Shown: positions 6,793 through 12,648 of the stretch, in pieces
How the letters are laid out: each line of letters begins with the position of its first letter
Numbering within the stretch: position 1 is the stretch's first letter
Assembly: GCA_910586805.1 (NCBI GenBank)
Contig: CAJUJC010000060.1
Coordinates: 1 to 12,648, forward strand
Length of the DNA stretch: 12,648 nt
Direction: 5' to 3'
Origin: an uncultured Erysipelotrichales bacterium
GTDB taxonomy: Bacteria; Bacillota_I; Bacilli_A; Erysipelotrichales; Coprobacillaceae
The notes under the pieces: model-generated
What the model was told of the DNA's origin: nothing
Database searches by the model: none
What the model saw: the letters and a program-made list of their open reading frames with translations, nothing else
Made by a program: the position numbers and the translations under genes

Positions 6793-7716
6793 ATGGATAT
6801 TTTATTAGGAAAAGAAAAAATGTATGATCAAGTTATTTTATATAGACACGTTAATCCAGATTTGGATGCTTATGGTTCACAACTTGGCATGTATTGGATG
6901 ATTAAGACTGTGATACCTCATATTCATGTTGTGTTAGCTGGTGATATGAGTCAGGATATTTTAAAAATATTTCCAAGTTTTGAAGTGAATGAAGTCAAAG
7001 AAGGAAAAACTTTAGGGATTGTATTAGATACTGCAAATAAGGAACGTATAGATGGTGATATAAGCCTTTGTGATAAAATTATAAAGATCGATCATCATAT
7101 TGTTGTAGATTCTTATGGTGATATTAATATTGAACATGAGGGTGCTTCTTCATGTTGTGAGATTGTTACACTTTTATTAAAAGAGTATTATGTTGATTTG
7201 CCTGTTGAAGCAGCATCATCTTTGTATTTAGGGATGATTGGAGATAGTAATCGTTTTTTGTATAATACAACAACAAAGAAAACATTTGAAGCAGCAACGT
7301 ATTTATTGAGATATGGTATTTGTATTGAAGAATTATATCAATCTTTATATATGAAAACAAAAAAAGATTTAGAACTTACAAAATTTATTTATAACCATTA
7401 TCATGAAAGAGATGGTATAGCATGGTATTATCTTTCTGATGAGGATTTAAAATATTTAGGTATAGAAAGAAACCAAGGTTCTCAGTTTGTTAATTTGCTT
7501 GCGAATGTTGATGAGTTTAAAGTATGGATGGCTGTTACTGAAAATAAACAAGAAAGTAACTATCGTGTGAGTATAAGGAGTCGAGGTGTTGCTATTAATG
7601 AAGTAGCAAGTATGTTTAGAGGTGGAGGACATGCTTATGCTTCGGGGGCAACTCTTGAAACATTAGATGAATTAGATGATTTAATAGAAAAACTAAAGGA
7701 GAAAATGAATGGATAG
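6793..7716 (+). CDS. nrnA: DHH/DHHA1 phosphoesterase, NrnA-like (nanoRNase / pAp phosphatase)
   Basis: NrnA-type enzymes remove 2-5-nt RNA leftovers and hydrolyse 3'-phosphoadenosine 5'-phosphate in the cytoplasm, using two metal ions. The 307-aa length is normal. The DHH domain (about 10-160) carries HVNPDLDAYGS (19-29; H19, D23, D25), VLDTAN (77-82; D79), KIDHH (98-102) and GDSNRF (150-155; D151), all expected metal ligands. The DHHA1 domain (about 205-305) has the substrate-binding RGGGHAYASGA (276-286). Two small changes stand out: L for G in the usual PDGDA, and GDSNRF for GDTGRF; neither touches a metal ligand. There are no TM, PAS or GGDEF domains, so this is not GdpP. It opens a four-gene operon, and its end overlaps the next start by 8 nt. 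Exact substrate cannot be told from sequence, since relatives also cut cyclic-di-AMP breakdown products. Confidence 0.88.
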   Translation: MDILLGKEKMYDQVILYRHVNPDLDAYGSQLGMYWMIKTVIPHIHVVLAGDMSQDILKIFPSFEVNEVKEGKTLGIVLDTANKERIDGDISLCDKIIKIDHHIVVDSYGDINIEHEGASSCCEIVTLLLKEYYVDLPVEAASSLYLGMIGDSNRFLYNTTTKKTFEAATYLLRYGICIEELYQSLYMKTKKDLELTKFIYNHYHERDGIAWYYLSDEDLKYLGIERNQGSQFVNLLANVDEFKVWMAVTENKQESNYRVSIRSRGVAINEVASMFRGGGHAYASGATLETLDELDDLIEKLKEKMNG

Positions 7717-9358
7717 AATATTTGAAAAAATTTTTGAGAGGGGAAGTCATCATTCTTCTTTCTTTGAAGAAAGACAACCATGTAAAAATGGGACTATAAA
7801 ATCTTTATTGATAGTGATTATATTGTTTTTTGGAGTTGAGTATTTTGCATTAACACCTATCACTTTAAGATCACCTGACTTTTTATTTATGTTTGCTGTT
7901 TTCATAATGATATTTATAGGTTTAAGAAGTATTTTTAGTGTATCTTTTGATAAAGTTGGTCGATATGGATTATTGCTTGCTGGTTTGATTATTGCTTATG
8001 TGTTGATAGGACAAATCATGAGTTCACCAATTTTTAATGCTTCAGCATATCAAAAACAATTGAATGTAGATAAAGATGCTGATTTTTATAAAGATAATGA
8101 AAAAGTGAACTATCAATCTATACCAGTTGTTGATAAAGATAGTGCAGAACGCTTAGGTGATCGAAAAATGGGTGAGATTGTTGATTATGTTTCACAATTT
8201 GAAGTTGATAACAGCTATGAACAAATTAACTATAATGATAAACCTTATCGTGTAACAACAATTTCTTATAGTGATTTCATTAAGTGGTTTACAAACCATA
8301 AAGAGGGATTACCAGCATATATTCGTGTGGATATGGTTACTCAAGAATCAGAAGTGGTAAGATTAAAGGAAGGAATGAAATATTCTCATTCTGATTTGTT
8401 TTTTAGAAATTTAAAAAGACATATTCGTTTGCATTATCCAACAATGATGTTTGAAGAACCAACTTTTGAAATTGATGATAATGGACATCCTTATTGGATT
8501 GCACCTGTTTATAATTATAAGATTGGATTGTTTGGTGGAAAAGATATTACAGGAGCTATTTTGGTTGATGCCATTAGTGGTGATAGTCAATATTATAAAA
8601 TAGATGAAGTTCCAACTTGGATAGATAGAGTTTATTCAGCTGATTTATTACTAGCTCAATTAGAAAATTGGGGAAAATATGGAAAAGGGTTTTTAAATAC
8701 TGTTTTTTCTCAAAAAGGTGTTTTAAAGCCAACTGATGGTTACAATTACATTGCCTTAGATGATGATGTTTATATTTATACAGGATTAACGTCTGTATCT
8801 AGTGATGCTTCAAATGTTGGTTTTGCATTAATCAATATGAGAACAAAAGAGGCAAAATATTATGCTATTAGTGGTGCTGAAGAATATTCAGCAATGTCTT
8901 CGGCTGAGGGTAAAGTGCAAAACTTAAAATATACAGCAACGTTCCCAATTTTAATTAATGCTGGAGGGCAACCAACATACTTTATGTCGTTAAAAGATAG
9001 TGCTGGTTTAGTGAAACAGTATGCATTTGTCAGTGTAGAAAACTATCAAATTGTCGCAACTGGTGAAAGTGTTGCAGCTGCTGAAAAAGCATATTATCAA
9101 TTATTGACTGATAATGGAAAAGTAAAGGTTGATATTGAAAATAAAGAAATCAAAGGTAAGATTACTGATATTAAAGAAGCAGTTGTTAATGGAAATTCAA
9201 ATTACTATTTTAAAGTTGAAGGTAGTGATGTTGTGTTTATTGCACCTATTTCTTTAAGTGATCGATTACCTCTTGCAAAGATTGGAGATCAAGTCAAAGT
9301 AGAATATGTTGAAGATGGTTCAATGAGTGAGGTTGTTTCATCAATTGTATTTGAATAA
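7709..9358 (+). CDS. Conserved membrane-anchored protein with large outside domain, function unknown
   Basis: The 549-aa protein has a basic N-terminal tail, three TM helices (about 31-50, 56-72, 87-104) and a soluble region (about 105-549). Positive charges at the N-terminus and in the 73-86 loop put the soluble part outside the cell. That part has the look of a strongly conserved family: SAERLGDRKMGE (145-156), VDMVTQE (207-213), FEIDDNGHPYWIAP (253-266), GLFGGKDITGA (273-283), DDVYIYTGLTS (352-362), SNVGFALINMRTKEA (368-382) and FMSLKDSAGLVKQYAFV (425-441). I recall similar proteins of about 550-570 aa in Firmicutes, often left as hypothetical or loosely tagged as signal-sequence proteins. 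No known catalytic motif was identified. Residues 465-549 look like a small beta-barrel-type add-on. AAAGGAG at 7695-7701 supports the start, 8 nt inside the upstream gene, which suggests coupled translation. Confidence 0.75.
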   Translation: MDRIFEKIFERGSHHSSFFEERQPCKNGTIKSLLIVIILFFGVEYFALTPITLRSPDFLFMFAVFIMIFIGLRSIFSVSFDKVGRYGLLLAGLIIAYVLIGQIMSSPIFNASAYQKQLNVDKDADFYKDNEKVNYQSIPVVDKDSAERLGDRKMGEIVDYVSQFEVDNSYEQINYNDKPYRVTTISYSDFIKWFTNHKEGLPAYIRVDMVTQESEVVRLKEGMKYSHSDLFFRNLKRHIRLHYPTMMFEEPTFEIDDNGHPYWIAPVYNYKIGLFGGKDITGAILVDAISGDSQYYKIDEVPTWIDRVYSADLLLAQLENWGKYGKGFLNTVFSQKGVLKPTDGYNYIALDDDVYIYTGLTSVSSDASNVGFALINMRTKEAKYYAISGAEEYSAMSSAEGKVQNLKYTATFPILINAGGQPTYFMSLKDSAGLVKQYAFVSVENYQIVATGESVAAAEKAYYQLLTDNGKVKVDIENKEIKGKITDIKEAVVNGNSNYYFKVEGSDVVFIAPISLSDRLPLAKIGDQVKVEYVEDGSMSEVVSSIVFE

Positions 9359-9366
9359 GGGGGGGG
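9359..9366 (+). promoter_or_regulatory. G8 tract acting as ribosome binding site of the Sel1 gene
   Basis: Eight G in a row directly follow the upstream stop codon and end 8 nt before ATG 9375. Together with AA at 9357-9358 it is the only Shine-Dalgarno-like stretch available. The tract is striking in so AT-rich a sequence and could change length by slippage, altering spacing and strength but not the frame. Confidence 0.6.
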
Positions 9367-9374
9367 AATGTTAA

Positions 9375-12302
9375 ATGAACAATTTATTAGAACGATTAAA
9401 AATGTATGAGCCATTTTTCCATAAATGGAAAGTTGATTTTATTGCAACAACTTATGATGATATGGCATGGGTTTACCTTGTTGATGATAGGGCATTTGAA
9501 AAAGAATATGCTTTAATGAAAGTTAAAACAATTCCTTGTCATGATGATGATTCAGAAAAACAAGTTTATAATTTAATGATGAAGTATGATATTTATCATT
9601 ATCCTGATTTATCAAATTCTCCTTACATTGATGAAGAACATTATTATATTGAAAAAGATAATCATATTGTTGGTGTAGATGTTTGTTTATTGTCAGCTAT
9701 TGATGAACTTACTGATGATGAAGAAGTAACATACGAAGAAGATATGTATCAATTAGCTTTAGAATATTTGAATGGAAAAAATAAAGTACAAGATGAATAT
9801 AAAGCTTTTGAATATTATGAAAAAGCAGCATTGTTAAATCATTCTAAATCTCTTTGTTCGATGGGATATTTATATGAAGTTGGTTTGGGTGTTTCAATGG
9901 ATAAAACAATAGCAGTTAAGTATTATAAAAAAGCTGCTGATTTAGGAGATAGTATTGCTCAATGTAACTATGCATTTTGTTGTTATGATGGTATTGGGAT
10001 TGAGCAAAATGATGAGGAAGCTTATTGTTATTTTCAAAAAGCTGCTCAACAACAATTACCCCGTGCATATTTTTATTTAGGTGAATGTTTACAGTATGGT
10101 CGAGGTGTTGAAGAAAATGTTCAAGAAGCACTTCATTATTTTCAATTGGCAGCAGAGAATGATTTTGTGCAAGCTAATTATAGTGTAGGATATTTTTATG
10201 AAGCTGGTATTGGTGTTCAACAGGATTTTCATGAAGCGGCTAAGTGGTATCAATTAGGTGCTGAGCAAGGTTTAGAAGTTGCGCAACTTCAATTAGGGTA
10301 TTTATATGAAGTAGGAGAAGGTGTTGAAGAAGATCCACAAATGGCTGTTTATTGGTATCAACAGGCTTCAAATTTAAATTATCCACCAGCACATTGCTAT
10401 TTAGCTTATTGTTATGAGGTTGGAATAGGTGTAGAACAAGATATAAATAAAGCAAAGGAACTTTATTTAAGAAGTGCTGATTTAGGATATCCTCGTGCAA
10501 TGATGGCTTATGGAAAATTAATTGAAGATGAGAATATGGAATTGGCTATTGATTATTTAAGACGTAGTGCAGAAATGGGTTATGTTTTTGCAATGTGTAA
10601 GTATTCTTATTATTTGGAAAATGGTATAGGTGTTAAAAAAGATGAAAGTTTAGCTTTTCATTATTGTGAACAAGCTGCTCAATATAATGAACCAGGAGCA
10701 TTATGTACTTTAGGATACTATTATGAAAATGGTGTGGGTTGTGAAATTGATTTAGAAAAGGCTTTTCATTATTATCAATTATCAAGTCATGAAGGCAATT
10801 TACGCGGGACAACAAATTTAGGCTATTGTTATGAAGCTGGTATTGGTTGTGAAAAAGATGAGAAAAAAGCAGTAGAGTTTTATCAATTGGCATCAGACTT
10901 AAATTATGATGTTGCACAATGTAATTTAGGCTATTGTTATGAAGCTGGTATTGGTGTAGATAGAGATTTAAAACAAGCCATCTATTATTATCAGCTTTCA
11001 TCTGAACAGGGTAATCTTCGTGCTTTATGTAATCTTGCTTATTTTTATGAACAGGGAATTGGCTGTGAAGTTGATTTTCATAAAGCTTTTGAGTATTATT
11101 CTCAAGCAGCTCAATATCATTATCCTCGTGCGTTATGTAGTTTAGGATTACTTTATGAATTAGGTCATGGTGTTGATGCAGATACAAAAAAAGCGGTTGA
11201 ATATTATCAGGAAGCATCTGATTTAGGTGATGAGGTTGCACAATGTAATTTGGGTTATTGTTATGAAATGGGAATTGGTGTTGAAGTTGATGAGTATAAG
11301 GCACGTGAATACTATGAACTCTCAGCACGTACAAAATATCCAAGAGCTTTATTTAATTTAGGTATTTTCTATGAAACAAAAATGGGTGGATTAGATGATG
11401 AAAATCAAGCGTTTGCTTTATATCAGGAAGCAACGTTAGCAAACTATTTACCAGCAGTTTGTCATTTAGCTGGTTGCTATGAAGATGGTATTGGTGTTAA
11501 ACAAGATTTAAATCAAGCATTTGAATACTATCTACAAGCAGCCAAACAATCTTATCCAAGAGGCCTATATAATGTAGGACGTTTCTATGAATATGGTATT
11601 GCTTTTGAAAAAGATGAAAAAGTCGCATTATCTTATTATCAGGAAGCAGCAAATGCTAATTATGGTGAAGCATGGACTGCAGTAGGAAATATGTATGAGT
11701 TTGCGAAAGGAACAACAAAAAATCTTGAAAAAGCTTATGAGTGTTATGAAAAAGCAATGGATTTAGGCTATGCAAGTGGTTATTTCTTTATGGCTCGTAT
11801 GTATCGTTATGCAATTGGTAGAGAAGAAAACATACAAAAGGCAATGGAATGTTATAAAATTGCTGCTGATATGGGACATGTTTCAGCAATGTATAATTTA
11901 GCACTTTTATATGATTTTGAAGGCGATGAAAAAAATCATGATATTAAAAAAGCTATTGAGTATTACCAAAAGGCTGCTGATAGAAATCATCCTGGCGCTT
12001 TAAATAATTTAGGTGTGTGTTATAAAGAAGGAACAGGTGTTGAACTTGATTTTAATAAAGCATTTGAATTGTTTATGAGAGCTTCGAAGGGAGAAGATCC
12101 TTATTCTTATATCAATCTTGCACGTTGTTATTTGTTTGGTCAAGGAGTAGAAATTGATTTAGAAATTGCTAAACTTTGGTGTCAAAAAGCGATTGATAAT
12201 GATATTGGTGGCGCTGAAGATTTAATGAAAGAAATTAATGGAAAACTTAATAAACCTAAAGAAGAAAAGAAAGGATTTTTGTTTAGAAAGAAGAGAAAAT
12301 AA
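9375..12302 (+). CDS. Large Sel1-repeat protein (about 23 repeats) with unusual N-terminal domain
   Basis: The 975-aa protein has no signal peptide or TM helix and should be cytoplasmic. Residues 1-120 form a separate acidic N-terminal domain. From about 122 to 945 run some 23 Sel1-like repeats of 36 residues, consensus ALCNLGYCYE.GIGVE.D..KAFEYYQ.AA; these TPR-related helix pairs make a solenoid that binds partner proteins. The repeat at 374-404 is short (31 aa) and the one at 837-873 is 37 aa. The tail (958-975) is strongly basic, ending FLFRKKRK, possibly for membrane or nucleic-acid contact. The N-terminal domain, with KW.VDFIA and VYLVDD through ALMKVKTIP to GVDVCLLSAIDELT, faintly recalls a protein-kinase N-lobe without its glycine loop (inference). 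It is third in the operon, after a membrane protein that may be its partner. A scaffold role is the safest call; the real function is unknown. Confidence 0.85.
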   Translation: MNNLLERLKMYEPFFHKWKVDFIATTYDDMAWVYLVDDRAFEKEYALMKVKTIPCHDDDSEKQVYNLMMKYDIYHYPDLSNSPYIDEEHYYIEKDNHIVGVDVCLLSAIDELTDDEEVTYEEDMYQLALEYLNGKNKVQDEYKAFEYYEKAALLNHSKSLCSMGYLYEVGLGVSMDKTIAVKYYKKAADLGDSIAQCNYAFCCYDGIGIEQNDEEAYCYFQKAAQQQLPRAYFYLGECLQYGRGVEENVQEALHYFQLAAENDFVQANYSVGYFYEAGIGVQQDFHEAAKWYQLGAEQGLEVAQLQLGYLYEVGEGVEEDPQMAVYWYQQASNLNYPPAHCYLAYCYEVGIGVEQDINKAKELYLRSADLGYPRAMMAYGKLIEDENMELAIDYLRRSAEMGYVFAMCKYSYYLENGIGVKKDESLAFHYCEQAAQYNEPGALCTLGYYYENGVGCEIDLEKAFHYYQLSSHEGNLRGTTNLGYCYEAGIGCEKDEKKAVEFYQLASDLNYDVAQCNLGYCYEAGIGVDRDLKQAIYYYQLSSEQGNLRALCNLAYFYEQGIGCEVDFHKAFEYYSQAAQYHYPRALCSLGLLYELGHGVDADTKKAVEYYQEASDLGDEVAQCNLGYCYEMGIGVEVDEYKAREYYELSARTKYPRALFNLGIFYETKMGGLDDENQAFALYQEATLANYLPAVCHLAGCYEDGIGVKQDLNQAFEYYLQAAKQSYPRGLYNVGRFYEYGIAFEKDEKVALSYYQEAANANYGEAWTAVGNMYEFAKGTTKNLEKAYECYEKAMDLGYASGYFFMARMYRYAIGREENIQKAMECYKIAADMGHVSAMYNLALLYDFEGDEKNHDIKKAIEYYQKAADRNHPGALNNLGVCYKEGTGVELDFNKAFELFMRASKGEDPYSYINLARCYLFGQGVEIDLEIAKLWCQKAIDNDIGGAEDLMKEINGKLNKPKEEKKGFLFRKKRK
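9738..12209 (+). repeat. Coding tandem array of about 23 Sel1 units (about 108 bp each)
   Basis: The array encodes 36-residue units at a 108-bp period. Units 3, 6, 12 and 15 begin with (I/V)AQ at 9954, 10278, 10911 and 11235, always a multiple of three units apart, so a three-unit block (about 324 bp) appears to be the higher-order period. Units near both ends are more diverged than those from about 10700 to 11350. Confidence 0.85.
10815..10955 (+). repeat. Exact 33-bp direct repeat within the Sel1 array
   Basis: The copies at 10815-10847 and 10923-10955 are identical over 33 bp, exactly one unit (108 bp) apart, and both encode NLGYCYEAGIG. Such perfect identity makes this a likely site for gain or loss of single units. 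Confidence 0.9.
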
Positions 12303-12572
12303 ATGAATATCAAAAAATATGAGTTTGATGCATTGATTTTAAAAGTTCCAGATATTGATGGTGCTTATATTGAATTTCCATATGATGTTAAAAAGGAATT
12401 TGGCAAAGGACGTGTGAAAGTTCATGCTTTATTTGATGGAGAAGCATATGATGGGAGTTTGGTTCGTATGAAAACACCAGGACATATTATTGGTTTAAGA
12501 AAAGATATACGTGCAAAGATTAATAAACAACCTGGAGATTATGTCCATGTTGTAATAAGTGAACGTGAATAA
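12303..12572 (+). CDS. DUF1905 domain protein
   Basis: This 89-aa protein matches the DUF1905 family over its whole length: YEFDALI (6-12), GAYIEFPYDVKKEFGKGRVKV (20-40), FDGEAYDGSLVRMKTPGHIIG (44-64) and LRKDIRAKINKQPGDYVHVVI (65-85). It is probably a small cytoplasmic beta-barrel; the family has no established function that I know of. The start codon directly abuts the Sel1 stop (TAAATG, no gap), and the purine-rich codons for the Sel1 basic tail double as its weak ribosome site, so it is probably translated by coupling. It closes the four-gene operon and is followed by a structured region of 75 nt. Family assignment is firm; role is unknown. Confidence 0.88.
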   Translation: MNIKKYEFDALILKVPDIDGAYIEFPYDVKKEFGKGRVKVHALFDGEAYDGSLVRMKTPGHIIGLRKDIRAKINKQPGDYVHVVISERE

Positions 12573-12575
12573 TGA

Positions 12576-12648
12576 AACAAAGGAAATTCTTAAGGCTCTG
12601 TGTCAAGAGTGGAGGGGGGAAGTAACTGAATAAGTTACTTCCTTTGTT
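12576..12648 (+). repeat. Outer 10-bp inverted repeat enclosing the edge hairpin
   Basis: AACAAAGGAA (12576-12585) is the exact reverse complement of the last ten bases (12639-12648). Four of these bases are also used by the inner hairpin, so either the two stems compete or the outer six pairs stack on the inner hairpin. A G6 run (12614-12619) lies at the base of the inner stem. Confidence 0.6.
12618..12648 (+). terminator. Hairpin at the right edge, likely operon terminator
   Basis: A perfect 10-bp stem (12618-12627 with 12633-12642) with a 5-nt loop is followed by TTTGTT at the window edge. It lies 45 nt after the DUF1905 stop. The U tail is short as far as visible because the window ends, so an alternative role cannot be excluded. 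Confidence 0.55.

Noticed and set aside
10633..11343. 236-codon open frame on the minus strand
   Set aside because: It lies wholly opposite the Sel1 array, is full of His/Asn/Leu low-complexity produced by complementing the repeat codons, and has no ribosome site; it is a shadow of the repeats.
9738..12209. Regular 108-bp repeats as a possible CRISPR or noncoding satellite
   Set aside because: The repeats stay in one open frame, vary mainly in ways that keep the Sel1 consensus, and have no constant repeat/spacer division.

Overview
The window is very AT-rich and packed with genes on the plus strand, with purine-rich Shine-Dalgarno sites, short U-tailed hairpin terminators and a high-AT codon choice. 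It carries 3' ezrA, a nifZ-thiI pair, an alpha/beta-type small acid-soluble spore protein (SASP) gene and ackA. This points to a spore-forming Firmicute (Bacillota) that ferments to acetate. An Erysipelotrichia/Coprobacillaceae-type gut bacterium is my best guess, from composition and gene style only. From memory, the order ezrA, nifZ, thiI, sspA, then ackA nearby, also occurs in Bacillus subtilis, so the left third looks like conserved core chromosome.

Layout. 1-416: C-terminal end of EzrA and its terminator. 452-2816: cysteine desulfurase and ThiI, coupled by a 4-nt gap; together they make 4-thiouridine in tRNA. 2824-3127: a one-gene sporulation unit with a good sigma-G-type promoter, a SASP gene and a strong terminator. 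3157-4441: ackA with its own promoter and terminator. 4489-6741: a terminator-bounded three-gene operon whose genes overlap by 4 nt each. It encodes a 7-TM protein with a large outside domain, a stand-alone LytTR DNA-binding regulator without a receiver domain, and a small 4-TM protein. This looks like a LytTR regulatory system with an extra sensor-like subunit. 6762 to the end: a tight four-gene operon encoding an NrnA-like DHH phosphoesterase, a membrane-anchored protein with a conserved-looking outside domain of unknown function, a 975-aa Sel1-repeat protein and a DUF1905 protein. The last 75 nt hold a nested inverted repeat/hairpin that may be the operon terminator or the edge of an insertion sequence.

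The parts most worth a second look are the LytTR operon, the four-gene operon around the Sel1 protein (its N-terminus may be a decayed protein-kinase N-lobe, and a G8 tract sits in its ribosome binding site), the three-unit super-period of the Sel1 array, and the structured right-hand edge. No tRNA, rRNA, CRISPR array or complete mobile element was seen. No gene-free stretch exceeds 300 nt.
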